Source: Gyrodactylus bullatarudis (Eukaryota; Platyhelminthes; Monogenea; Gyrodactylidea; Gyrodactylidae). Taken from it: DNA of 64,000 bases. Position numbers and translations under genes: made by a program. Below are positions 42,397 through 52,529 of this stretch, one piece after another (position 1 is the stretch's first letter; the number at the start of each line of letters is the position of its first letter). The DNA is taken from assembly GCA_012064415.1 (NCBI GenBank), contig SSNU01000259.1, forward strand, positions 1 to 64,000. Direction: 5' to 3'. The notes below the pieces were generated by a model, which saw only the letters and a list, made by a program, of their open reading frames with translations, did not search any database and had not been told where the DNA came from.

Positions 42397-43155
42397 ATGG
42401 TTTTACGTGATATTCTCGAACGACCTGAAGAATTAAAGACTTTTTGTTTGTCTACAAATGGACAAATAATACGCGATTATCTTTTTCACTCTGGAAATTC
42501 TTATAGCTCAATTGTCAAAGAATGCAGCAGAGACAAAACATTAAATAAATTATCGAAATTATATGAAAAATTCAAGATACCGACTGTTTCCAGGCAATGT
42601 ATTCAAGGAAAATTCCGTGAATTGCTTAAGAAAAGAAGATCAAAGCGAAACTCGAAAGATCTTGATCATTTTTACTCCAAATTATTTTATATTGCTAAAT
42701 GCCGCTGCCCTTTAGGAGTGAGTTGTTCAATTCAGAATCGTAACCAAGATCATGACTACTTGGTAACATTTATCCGGGAACAAATTCCAGATAATAAGCT
42801 TCCCTCACTCCTACAGCTTAAAAAGGAAGAAGAATTCACCTCACAACTTTCGTCAGGAGTTCCAACCTTCCTCTCCCCACTTTCTTCTGGTGATTATTTT
42901 GATGGATCCCCTACAGTAGAACCAAAAAAGCGAAGAACTTCAAAACCAAACTATTTGGAAGGTTCAGACATGGACTCTGAGCTTGAGGGCCAGAAACCTG
43001 ATATTGAAAGATGCCCCAAATATTTTTTATCAATTTTAATCGAACGATTCATTGAGAGAGGCATTTCTGTTGAATTCGCATGTGTCTATTATCAAATGTC
43101 AAATAATGTAATTTTCACAAAATGTATTGGTGTGTTCGAGATTCTCAAAACGTGA
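42397..43155 (+). CDS. 252-aa hypothetical protein with Cys cluster
   Basis: The longest unbroken frame of the window; ATG at 42397, TGA at 43153. The N-terminal half is basic and helical (SKLYEKFKIPTVSRQC, KFRELLKKRRSKRN). A Cys-rich segment, LFYIAKCRCPLGVSCSIQNR, lies near residues 104-123. Then comes a Ser/Pro linker with a basic KKRR (nuclear signal-like) and acidic stretches, and a C-terminal helix with ERFIERG. The KLF-IAKCRC words recall hypothetical proteins repeated in invertebrate genomes (LFDIA-CKC type), perhaps element-borne; that is memory of a pattern, not a search. It lies 280 bases 5' of a large foldback repeat. An intact 252-codon frame in such AT-rich DNA argues for selection or recent arrival. 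Confidence 0.6.
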   Translation: MVLRDILERPEELKTFCLSTNGQIIRDYLFHSGNSYSSIVKECSRDKTLNKLSKLYEKFKIPTVSRQCIQGKFRELLKKRRSKRNSKDLDHFYSKLFYIAKCRCPLGVSCSIQNRNQDHDYLVTFIREQIPDNKLPSLLQLKKEEEFTSQLSSGVPTFLSPLSSGDYFDGSPTVEPKKRRTSKPNYLEGSDMDSELEGQKPDIERCPKYFLSILIERFIERGISVEFACVYYQMSNNVIFTKCIGVFEILKT

Positions 43156-43435
43156 ATAATTAATCAATTAATTTATACTTTGTGAAAGTTTTTACTAAAC
43201 CTAAATAGGTTTTGATACTTATTGTATGATTTTTAAGGATATTAAAGTTTTTTCGCTCAAAGCTATATATTTATTAATTTTTAAATGCCAATATCTCTGG
43301 TTAAATAGTTTGTGATAATATAATATATCAGATGGTTGCAAAGAAAAAATAAATCTGAATACGACTATATAATTTGTTATCTAATAATATTTTATTTTTC
43401 AAGATTCAATAACACACTATGACACTTTTAGAAAA
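43156..43435. other. No gene seen
   Basis: AT-rich 3' flank of the previous gene. Confidence 0.4.
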
Positions 43436-44420
43436 TTTTTGCAATAGGATCTTGATTGAAATTTTGTGCAGATTTCAGATCTGTGATCATATTTTTAAAA
43501 TTGTGTTTGGTTTTTGAGATAAATTGAAAAAACCGAATTCGAGAAATTAAAATATAATTTCAAACAATTAAATTTTTATTAAAAGAAAAATACAATTAAC
43601 TAATTAAGGATCATTAGAACCAAAATTAAATTTTCAATCTAATGATACCTTGAGTGTCGCCCTAAACAAAAAAGTGCGCATTCCAGTTACTTTTTGTCGA
43701 AAATTTTTTGATTTTGGAGTTAATTTTCTCCGTTAGAATTTACAAAATTATTTCGTTCTAGTATATTTTTAGCGCTTTTAATCCCACATAATTAAATATG
43801 AGAACGAATTTCTTCTTACTTTCTTCTTGAAGCATTGCTGAGCTTAGAAAATAATTCAATGACACCAAAAGTTTTATAGAAAAATCTCAAATAAATAAGT
43901 AACGATTTGATGTATCTCTCACCTTCGAGCGGTAAAAGTTTTATTAATCTTCAGTAGTGTATAAAAAGGGAATATGACCATTAGTGAGTGTGGAATTTAA
44001 TGCGCTAAAAATATACTAGAACGAAATAATTTTGTAGATTCTAACCAACTTTTCCAGAAAGAGCATAAAAATTTGGTTGAAGGGAATATTTAAAATGCTC
44101 TTTTTTTAAAAGATATGAGTGTTTGAAGTTAAAATTTACGGAGAAAATTAACTCCAAAATCAAAAAATTTTCGACAAAAAGTAACTGGAATGCGCACTTT
44201 TTTGTTTAGGGCGACACTCAAGGTATCATTAGATTGAAAATTTAATTTTGGTTCTAATGATCCTTAATTAGTTAATTGTATTTTTCTTTTAATAAAAATT
44301 TAATTGTTTGAAATTATATTTTAATTTCTCGAATTCGGTTTTTTCAATTTATCTCAAAAACCAAACACAATTTTAAAAATATGATCACAGATCTGAAATC
44401 TGCACAAAATTTTCCAAAAT
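43436..44420. mobile_element. Large foldback repeat
   Basis: Arms of about 285 bp (about 43445-43730 and 44135-44418) match almost base for base in reverse complement (GGCGACACTCAAGGTATCAT, AAGTAACTGGAATGCGCAC, CAAACACAATTTTAAAAATA and complements). Further inward matches (TAGCGCTTTTA, CTAGAACGAAATAATTTTG) extend the palindrome, leaving a loop of about 200 bp. No transposase. The arms' similarity suggests a recent origin. Confidence 0.8.
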
Positions 44421-45004
44421 CAACCAGGCTGAATTTTGTAATATGTTGTTCAGTTTTTCTCGCTGATTCTCATGGTGCTATTCGTTTTATTGTAAAATTT
44501 TTTTACAGCCGCCATCGGCCGTTAAAATTTTTTTTGTCTTCTAAGTATATGCTAGGAAAACAAAATTGATTTTAAAAGTAGGCCAAATAGTTATTCTAAT
44601 TAATTAGTGTATTTGAAATAGAATTTTATTTTTGAGCAGATCAAGCGGTTCAAATGCGAAAATTACAGTTTTTCTTATCAATTAAGGATTGAAAACTTGT
44701 ACGCAGATAAACTTTATATTAATTTATTCATCTCATTGAGCTAATTTCGAATATATAAATTCTATTTTTATTTGAGTTCCCTCTTAAAAACTCCTTCTTT
44801 CGAGCTTCAAAAATAGAATTATGCTTACTTTTAAGTACAAAGGTTGTACTTTTATTTTAATAAGAAGGGGCAGAGAGTAAAGGGTGATTTTTGATATAAA
44901 GTGCACAGTTCTTACTTTGAAACTCTTGGTCAAAAATTTATATCAGGAGCTTTATAGACCCATTTCAACGTACAATAATATGTTAATTAGAATAATTACA
45001 ATGT
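44421..45004. other. No gene seen
   Basis: AT-rich spacer. Confidence 0.4.
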
Positions 45005-45179
45005 TGAATTTATACAATGATTTTAGACGATTAACCTACTAGCAAGGGTTGTCACTGGTAATTACTATATCCACATGAACTCTAACTTGACAGATATTGT
45101 CTTCTCACACCTAGATGTTAGAATTCGGATAAGTAAGTGTCAATTACTTAAGAGAGTCAATAATATTCAACTCATGGTG

Positions 45180-45300
45180 GCAGATATAGACGCGTTTCGT
45201 CCTTATTAGGATTGTCAGTACACCATAGCCAGGATTCGAACCAGGGTCTTCAACTTTGTGAGGCAACGCTTCTAATAACTGAGCCAGAACCCACGTTCAT
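45180..45300 (-). mobile_element. tRNA-derived SINE with hammerhead
   Basis: Minus strand: box A TGGCTCAGTTATTAG near 45285-45271, box B GGTTCGAATCC at 45242-45232 (perfect), then a hammerhead at 45224-45183. The tRNA-like head is the best of the three copies and reads almost as a tRNA 5' to T-arm. Confidence 0.75.
45183..45224 (-). ncRNA. Hammerhead motif in SINE, stem I intact, core mutated
   Basis: Stem I GGUGUA pairs with UAUAUC over six positions, two of them G-U. Core is CUGACAA (G8 changed to A), stem II UCC/GGA with an AAU-rich loop, GAAA, ACGCGU minimal stem III and cleavage triplet GUC. This copy has the stem I that the 37-kb copy lacks, and that copy has the core this one lacks. 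Confidence 0.65.
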
Positions 45301-45466
45301 CTCCTATTACTAAACACTCCCATAGATTTTACACCACCTACACACTGAATAATTACAAAGTAGAATTTGTAAAATGTTTTTAGACAATTAACCTACTAGC
45401 AAAGTCTGATAATTACTACATCCATATGAACTCAAACTTGATGGAGATTATCTTCTCAAGCAAGTG

Positions 45467-45831
45467 TCAATTCCACACTTTGCTAGTAAGCAAATTGTCT
45501 GAAAATAAGTTATTTATTTACTGAAAAATGTAGCTTTTTTACCTTTAGCTTGCTTGATTTTCTCTATCCAAGTGCCCAGTTCATCTTTATGAGCTATGAT
45601 TCTAATTGTGAGATTTTCATTGAAATATAATGTTCTCTTCAAAACAAGTTTGTTGTTTGCTGGTCTCTCCAATATTGAGCAACCAACTCCTAGATTAAAC
45701 AATTCCTTTTCATTATTCATAATTTTTATACGATTACCAACATTAATAATATCTGTTATTCTCTCCAAATATTTCCTTGATGAGGTCTGAATGCTGATGA
45801 ATCTGTATAATTTTCCAATAAAAGTATCTGT
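45467..45831 (-). CDS. PHL-family small protein, intron supported
   Basis: The frame is open from about 45831 without an ATG in frame; exon 1 or the start is unresolved. It reads FIGKLYRFISIQTSSRKY, VGNRIKIMNNEKELFNLGVG, NNKLVLKRTLYFNENLTIRI, then a helix ELGTWIEKIKQAK. The intron 45499-45542 (44 nt, GTAAAA...TTTCAG) is in phase 1, with exon 2 to a TGA at 45467. An inner AG would give a 22-nt intron and a shorter tail. GVG followed by a short loop, KLVLKR and a late N recalls RanBP1-type domains, which share the PH fold; inference only. Confidence 0.55.
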
Positions 45832-46274
45832 TCATAATAAAGAAATAGATTTTAAAATTTTTTCTGATATTTATTTATAATCAAACAATTATTGACTGTT
45901 GATTCAATTTATTAAGTGGAATAAAATACATTAACACTAGTGTTCGAATTAATACGATTTAACAGATACTAAAAAAAAGTTTTTTGCGAAGAATGAATTC
46001 CTTAAAGTCCTCCACAAAGCAACTAAATTTCGAAAAAAAAGGTTTAAATATAATGTTTTTTTGCGAGAAATTTGTGCAGATTCCGAACTATTTCAGTCAG
46101 CAATTCAAATCGTATTTTAAAATTTATCTTCAATTATGGCCGAATCTCAAATCTCTCAAATATCTTCATATAGATATACAGACATCTCTCTGTGTAAAAT
46201 ATTGCTCCCATCTTATTGGCTACGTTGATATGTTTTGGATATAACCTAACTTTTTTATATTTTTAATTTTTTAT
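45832..46274. other. No convincing gene
   Basis: The plus frame 45984-46244 starts from AGG-ATG context and has no relatives; not called. Confidence 0.35.
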
Positions 46275-46610
46275 TCAAAATAGTGCGTCATGCAGTGCTC
46301 CTGGTGTATTAAGAATTTATTATTAAGTATTTTACTTACCAATGCAATTTTCTATTCTTTTGGATAAATTTGGGATATCTTTTGATTTAATCTTGGCTGT
46401 TATCATTTGGTTTTCATGAAATCCCTCAATTTTCAAGTAACTTTCGTATATCATTTCAATGCATACAGGGTTAACTTTAAGCTTATAACCATTTTCGCCT
46501 TCACAATAAAAATGACCAAGATTTTCATCAATATTTAGATTTCCTATTTTACTTAATTTGCCAAATTTGAGAATAACTGATTGGTGATTGGCTAATTTGA
46601 AATTTAAAAA
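46275..46610 (-). CDS. PHL-family small protein, 5' end unclear
   Basis: Exon 46340 to about 46610 reads VILKFGKLSKIGNLNIDENL, GHFYCEGENGYKLKV, CIEMIYESYLKIEGF, MITAKIKS and a helix NLSKRIENCI. The intron 46301-46339 (39 nt, GTAAGT...ACCAG, canonical at both ends) is in phase 1. Exon 46275-46300 adds GALHDALF. No ATG precedes the first strand; a doubled CCAAT motif (GCCAATCACCAATCAG) lies exactly there, and a PLE C-terminus abuts, so the true start may be lost or use another exon. Confidence 0.6.
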
Positions 46611-46634
46611 AATTTAAAAGAATAATTAACACTT

Positions 46635-46847
46635 CTCATTAAGTTGCTGAGAAGTATCGAGTAATTTGGTGATTGAGTTCTATTTTTGCTCTCAATCTCT
46701 TCATAGGTCTCTCTTGTGAGGTGGCTTATGGAATGATGACTTTTTTGACTATGGAAGATACATTTTCTTTATGTGATTTTTAAGAATGCATACGTTTGGA
46801 TTTTCCAATTTAACTTTATAGGCCTCTGAACCTTTTATTTTTTATAT
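46635..46847 (-). pseudogene. PLE C-terminal remnant
   Basis: Minus frames read GSEAYKVKLENPNVCILKNH, IKKMYLP, then KRLRAKIELNHQITRYFSAT and stop. They match GVEAYLINEEKPNLCVQKNH, IKPMNLPK and RMRAEVEVNSQIT of the 39-kb copy. Truncated at its 5' side by an inverted-repeat element at 46848. Confidence 0.65.
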
Positions 46848-47478
46848 ACAGTCAATAACCAAGAGAGTTTAATAAAAAGTTGAATGCTATGGCTTATTCG
46901 AAGATATATAACGTAAATCCATACTCTCACACGCATCTATGAATTTCACTCAGAACCTCAACATTGAAATATAGGAAGGGTACCAGAATCTTAAATTTTT
47001 CAATAGGTTGATGGAAATTTGTAGATGATCTAAATATTTTGTTTTATTAATTTCCATTTCGAATTATCTCTCTATCATATCAGGAAGAGACTATAGCAAA
47101 ATGAGCAGCAGTCATTCAGACTTAAATTAAGTACCATTATATATTATAGCAAAATATATTTGGAGCCGTAGGAAATTTGTAGGAGGAATGTTGTCAGAAT
47201 CGGCCAATTAAGTACCATTATACTCAGCATAATCCATTACCAAATACGACGAACCTGTAAACCTTTAGAATGAAATATGTCTAGTTTATCTCTATTTATT
47301 TACTAAATTTATCTTTCATCATAATCAAACAATTTTTCAATGAAATATTCCATGAATCATTTTTAGAATGATTAGTGTATGGATTTACGTTAGATATCTT
47401 CGAATAGACCATAGCACTATTCTTTAAACTAATATATTTTGATTCCTCTATTCCTTCAATTATCTTGGTTATTGACTT
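46848..47478. mobile_element. TIR element (TACAGTCAATAACC type) with pogo fragment inside
   Basis: Left end TACAGTCAATAACCAAGAGAG at 46850, right end CTTGGTTATTGACTTTA at 47478. The inner sequence matches the fresh copy at 55835-56903 (CTATGGCTTATTCGAA, CTCACACGCAT). At 47000-47240 it is interrupted by pogo-type words (AATAGGTTGATGGAAATTTG, GGAGGAATGTTGTC). Old and degraded. Confidence 0.6.
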
Positions 47479-48091
47479 TATTTTTATTTATCTAATTTTC
47501 GAATAAAATAAGCTCGAACAAGAATAAATATGACACATCTGGAAGAAGTTTGTTGAAAATTTCAACAGTTGTAGGTAATGACTTAGTGATGTCGCTATTT
47601 TAGGGTCAACCGCGGTAGTCGACATAGTGGTCTATTTGAAAATTGAAAAGACAAGAAGGAAGAGGTACGTAATCTAATACATTGAATAATAGATCCATTT
47701 TAAAGTGCTCATTTAGGTTAAGATCTTAAAAATTTTATTTAGTTTTTTGATCATAGCGTTTCTATTTTTCGTGTTGCAGTTTGGATCAAATTATCATTGT
47801 GATCGCCTCAGCATACATATCAAATATGACATCCTAGTAAAACCGGAAAGAATGAATTTATGATATTTTCAGCTTTAGAGTAGCTTTTGGTCAAGTTAGA
47901 AGATGATTTTTTCGTAGAAATAAATTTGAGGGCTTAGAAAAATTATTTAGCTTCATTTTGAGCCATATATCGACTAGGTACGACAAAAAAATTTTCCAAA
48001 ACTTTCGAGGGTCATAACTTTTTCCGGGAGTAATAGACGAAAAAACTAATAGCACCATTGAATTCAGTGTGAAAAACTGACTTGGAAAAAA
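47479..48091. other. No gene seen
   Basis: AT-rich spacer. Confidence 0.4.
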
Positions 48092-48470
48092 TTACCAAAA
48101 ATTTACTTTAAATTTGTCGCACAGTGCTATTAGTACTTACAGCTTACAATATAAATTTTTTGTCTCTTTTTACCTTCATTCAAAATTAAATTGATAAATT
48201 TTTTATTCTTCATGTTAAGACCTCCAAATATCATCATGTATTTGGGATGAGTTTCAATAAATGAATATTTAATATCCACTTCGAGAACAGTTGTCATATT
48301 ACAGTAAAATTTTAAAACTGATCGATCATAATGAATATAGTCGTATTTTTTCTCAGCTATTTTTCCATTTTCCTTATAGAATAATTTTGCCCTTCAAAAA
48401 TAATTCCAGTGAAAATCAGTAATATTTATAAACGCTTTTTGATAGTCGATCAAATCTTTTGAAAATGCTT
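48092..48470 (-). CDS. PHL-family protein with an in-frame TGA
   Basis: Reads AFSKDLIDYQKAFINITDF, HWNYF, TGA, RAKLFYKENGKIAEKKY (hallmark strand and turn), SVLKFYCNMTTVLEVDI, KYMMIFGGLNMK and a helix KKFINLILNE. The intron 48127-48173 (47 nt, GTAAAA...AATAG) is in phase 1, and exon 48092-48126 adds ALCDKFKVNFW; the relative at 46.3 kb has GALHDALF there. The TGA near 48375 may mark a pseudogene or a missed intron. Confidence 0.5.
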
Positions 48471-48564
48471 CATGTGTAAACAAAAAACATGTATTAAAGT
48501 GTTATTTTTTATTTAAATTAACTCAATAGAACACAATAAATATTTCTCACATTCAAAATTCATC
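48471..48564. other. Short spacer
   Basis: Separates a minus-strand PHL gene from the plus-strand Merlin transposase; holds divergent starts. Confidence 0.3.
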
Positions 48565-49190
48565 ATGCCCGAACCTAACGTTTTCAACTATCCTATCAGT
48601 AAGATATCTTTCGACAATGTTGAAAAATTGAACATTGTCAATTTGATGTCTAGCCATGAAGATCACTTGGGAACAATCCAACTTTGTCAGAGACTAGGAT
48701 TGATTGCTACGAACCGCAAGCATACGTGTGGAGACATTATGAAGCTTAACAAGAAATCTCAGGCGGTCGATCAGTTTGAGTTTTTCTGCTATAAGTGCAA
48801 GAAATTTACCAGCATTAGAACTTTTAGGTTTTGTTTGTTAATTAATTTCAGGACCATTCTTTTCTGGATCAAGGTTGGCGATTGTCCAGATCCTTACCAT
48901 AATTTATATGGTTTTAAAGTCAGCTACAAATCTAGACTTGATATGTGATATCGTCAAGGTATCTGTTCCAACTGCCATTGACTGGACCAATTTTGTTCGG
49001 GACATTTTCGTTGAGAGATTCCTTAATAAAGATCTTTTTGTCGGTGGTTTTGCGAAAGAGGTATAAGTTGACGAAACTCACGTTGTGAGACGTAAATACC
49101 ACAAAGACCGAGAATTAGCCACCCAAGTATGGATATTCGGTGGCGTTGATGAAGGTGGACCATGGCATAGTCTTATTATTATTTACTTTT
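48565..49190 (+). pseudogene. Merlin transposase, second copy
   Basis: ATG at 48565. Zinc-ribbon parts HTCGDIMKL and FFCYKCKKFTSIR are followed by a frame change at a GT...CAG segment (48828-48851, 24 nt) that may be a mini-intron, though the spliced frame is one base off. The other frame continues GPFFSGSRLAIVQIL, KVSVPTAIDWTNFVRDIF (HTH), a TAA at 49064, then VDETHVVRRKYHKDREL with the first catalytic Asp and WIFGGVDE. The C-terminal half is missing and no long inverted ends are seen. Confidence 0.75.
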
Positions 49191-49760
49191 AGTTAATAAT
49201 TAAATTAAGTTAATTGAAGTAGATAACACATCTTAGTCGTGATTTGTGAACAGGTGCATGGTAATGATGGTACTGCAGAATAATGATAATTTTAAGTATT
49301 CAAATAAATAATAAAGAGGGCAATACTAATGAGTTAATTTAAATAAAAAATAACACTTCAAGATATATGTTTTGTTTACACATGAAGTATTTTTTAAAAA
49401 ATTGATAGTGAAGTGAATGACAGAACTTAATCACATATTACAGTATTAAATGTAATTTTATCGATATTTGAGGATCGAATATACTTGTGTTGGATTAAAA
49501 CTGCCCTGTCTTCAAGTATTCAGAATCTGAATTTCAGATGAACATTGATCTGATCCAGGAATTATTGCTAAACTAGTTCTAAAAAGTTTGATATAAATTC
49601 ATGTCGTCAATAAATTCATTTTGTGAGTATTTAATGCTTTTTATTTAAAATATTATATTTTTATATTACATAACTACTTATAATGGATATACTAACGATT
49701 ATGGGGTGTTAAGCTCATATTTAGTTTAGTCTCAATTTCGACAAATTATTAATCAGTCTT
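49191..49760. other. No gene seen
   Basis: AT-rich spacer. Confidence 0.45.
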
Positions 49761-49761
49761 G

Positions 49762-50290
49762 GCAGAAGTCTTGGATCAGTTTTAGTGGGCATTGACAAAT
49801 CTTATATCAAATTTAACCAGTATTGGCTTAAATTAATATCCACATTTCATTACAATTGTAGTTTACACAATCAGTTCACACATTTAAGAAAATTTCAGAA
49901 CTTTTTCTGGATGGTTGATCAAAAGCTCGTGTCTGATGGCAAAGGCAGAAACATTGCAGAACATCAGGTAACAAACTTTTTATGCTAGCTGCTAAACTTG
50001 TCATGGACTCTGTCATTTAGGCAATGAAAAAAAAGTGTCATGACATTCTCAGTAACTTTTTTCTATCGCTATCGGAAATATCTCGTTTTAGCATCAATTC
50101 CTGTGATTCAATGAGAAGTTTAAATTTGATTTATCAATGCCCCCTAAAACTGATCCAAGACTTGTCAAAAATGATATAAGTTTTTTAAACTTCCGCCAAG
50201 ATTGATTTATGATTTGTCGAAATTGATATAGGTTTTGTAAATACACCGTATATATTGATTTAAGAAGTCTCAAAAATGATATAGGATGTG
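49762..50290. repeat. Inverted repeat with adjoining short tandem units
   Basis: GTCTTGGATCAGTTTTAG(T/G)GGGCATTGA near 49768 pairs with the region 50130-50165. From 50110 to 50290 three imperfect units of about 60 bases repeat (TTGTCAAAAATGATATAAG, TTGTCGAAATTGATATAGG, TCTCAAAAATGATATAGG). No gene. Confidence 0.55.
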
Positions 50291-51279
50291 TTATTTTCTC
50301 TACCTTCTGATACACTTTTTTTCATTATCCGTAAATATTATTCGGTTAATTATTTCTCGATTCTGGTTGGTACATTTTGATTATCACAGAAATCTTGTAT
50401 AAAAATGAAGGACTCATAATAAATTTTTAATTTAGCATAAAAAATTTCTACTGAAGCTTTATCTGAATGTATTACAAGATAAAGTATAACAGTTCGATTT
50501 TTTTTTATTTATACCATTTGATTGTCTCTCTCTAAACTCTGCAGCAAAAGGGGAGAGAGTCAGATCCTCCAAAAAGTAAGCTTTGGAATTCAGATGATTT
50601 TTAAGAAATAAAATGATTGCGGATAAAACTCGAAATTGATTTTAGACAGCCGCTGATGTTTTCTGTTACGTTGTTTCTAGAAACAAATAGTCGAAAGGTG
50701 TATAATTTTTGATTCTCAATCGAATGGTATAAATTTTATAGATGAGTTATGAAAAATGCTCAAAATCGTAATCTTAGGACCTGTTGCTTTAAAACGTTGG
50801 TATATGGTAGATTAATGCATATCAAACATGAATATGAGATCGTTTCAATAATATGACTTAAAAAAATTGGGAAAATTATGATTAAAAGATGCTCGAAATT
50901 TTTAATTACAATTTTGATACGATTACTTTATAGTAAGTCGATTATTTTTCATCGAGTTGGTCTTTTTTTATACAATAATTGTTTATTAGAGAATTCACTG
51001 TATTTATATATTTTTCAACCTTTTTATTCCGTATAAATTGCCACATTCACACAAAGAAGATCTCTTCAAATCCACTCAAGATAAAATTTTCAAAATTCCA
51101 TCTACAGAGCTAGAATCATAAACAAAAAACACCCATTTTTACCTCACATAAATAGTTATAATCGTGCCCCACTAATAGACCGGATTTCACGCCTTGTTTG
51201 TAAAACTGTGATAAGTTACCCCCTCCCTCTATAATAGATGAGGGCTAATCAGATTGAGGCATCATTTTCTTTGTTTTAC
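50291..51279. other. No gene seen
   Basis: AT-rich. GGACCTGTTGCTTTAAA near 50777 recurs at 62660 with looser similarity around it, a dispersed repeat. Confidence 0.4.
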
Positions 51280-51360
51280 CACATATTTGGCATGTAGGAG
51301 TATGCCAGGAATCAAAACACTTCTAAAACCTTCGGCATCTTTCTTCTTTCAAAAAATTTG
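51280..51360 (+). mobile_element. Decayed PLE terminal repeat, family 1
   Basis: TTTGGCATGTA, then GAGTATGCC and a final CGGCATCTTTCTTC keep the order of the family 1 repeats, but the hammerhead core is lost. CCAAT-like GGCTAATCAGATTG lies 5' of it, as in other copies. Confidence 0.5.
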
Positions 51361-51794
51361 AATATTATAATTTAAATATCTATTTCTGCTTCACAGCTGT
51401 TCTCTACACATTAGACGATGCATAGTATAATGAATCATTGAATGCTTTTGCTTTAAATATCCTTAAAAAGACTATTGAATTGAGAATAATTAGTTGAAAT
51501 CTCAATGATTTACTACTCACATTTTTCAAAATAAAGGAAAAATCTTACGGAATAGTCTCAATAATCTCATAACTACGTAATATATTCCATCGACTGATCA
51601 ATAATTAACAAAATTTTCAAAATTGCAATAAAAAGATACACCATTGACGTATAATTATTTTTTAACGTTCTATATTTTAAAAATCATTGAAATTTGTACA
51701 AAAAGCGTAGAAATTGAAAAATATATGTAATGAAATAGGTCTTTTCTTCCAATAACTTCCGGAAAGGACAATGAAGACTTCTCCTTTTTGTCAT
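51361..51794. other. No gene seen
   Basis: AT-rich spacer. Confidence 0.4.
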
Positions 51795-52173
51795 TCATCG
51801 AAAGAGGAGAAACAGAGAATAACTCTACTGTTCTGTGCATCTACCTCCGGAGAAAAGTCTTCAATCCTGTTTCTAGGTTTGTGCATATTTTTCAGGAAAA
51901 GCAAAAAATCCTAGATGTTTTCAAGCTCAATTGCAAAATTACTGAGCTTCAAAAAATGATTGGATGACACGAGAGATATTTCAAGAATGGATCACAGAGT
52001 TTGAACGTTATGTTGGAGAAATAAGAGTTCTGCTGATTCTCTATAATTTTAACGGTCACTATGACATTGAGATTCCAGAAAATGTCAGAATTTTATTCTT
52101 ACCCCCTAATACAACCAGCTTGTTACAGCCTCTTGATCAAGGAATAATTGGGTCATTTAAAGATATGTACTGA
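51795..52173 (+). pseudogene. pogo/Tigger-type DDE transposase with a 19-nt intron
   Basis: One frame reads SKEEKQRITLLFCASTSGEK to ILFLG. Removing 51877-51895 (19 nt, GTTTGT...TTTCAG) joins it to KAKNPRCFQAQL, restoring the conserved IGKxKNPRCF block. Then come a TGA, ASKNDWMTREIFQEWI, LLILYNFNGH (where DN-H should be: the catalytic Asp is Tyr) and VRILFLPPNTTSLLQPLDQG IIGSFK, the hallmark end of this domain. So the copy is dead, but the intron looks original. Confidence 0.8.
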
Positions 52174-52529
52174 AGCTCAATCTCCCGCTCAATCAATGAT
52201 TTGACAATGGGGATGGACTAAAAGAAGTACAGTAAAATTCCTAGAAAATGTATTATCCGAAAAATAATCGATTGAAATATTTAACTGATTAGTAATCAGT
52301 GATTACTCATAAGTACGACCATTAATTTTTAGAATATTTTTAGAACGTTATGTATTCTGAAGCGCCAAATCAGGCTTGAATTTCACACTAAAATAACAAG
52401 CTTTTGTATTTTGGCTAATATCGTTATTTAGAAATATGTGAAAGAAATATATTTATAACCAAAAGAAGACTCCATTACGAACTAATATTGTTAATCGGTC
52501 TAATAATAACAATCATTATGCGAGTACAA
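52174..52529. other. No gene seen
   Basis: AT-rich spacer between two element remnants. Confidence 0.4.

Larger units (their letters stand above)
45005..45466. repeat. Direct repeat of ~130 bp flanking a SINE
   Basis: 45005-45150 and 45350-45466 share TTTTAGAC(G/A)ATTAACCTAC, TAGCAA, CATGAACTC or CATATGAACTC, TTCTCA and AAGTGTCAATT. The SINE and part of a PLE family 2 terminal repeat (45300-45350) sit between them. The right copy runs into the 3' end of the PHL gene that follows, so the duplication may derive from that gene's 3' flank. Confidence 0.6.

Noticed and set aside
45230..45300. A true tRNA gene on the minus strand
   Set aside because: Box A and box B are good, but the acceptor stem is not closed and a hammerhead follows; two related copies show it is a SINE head.
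45467..45831. Naming the PHL protein at 45.5 kb RanBP1
   Set aside because: The GVG...KLVLKR...N pattern is suggestive but the key basic and acidic motif residues of RanBP1 are not all there, and relatives lack it.
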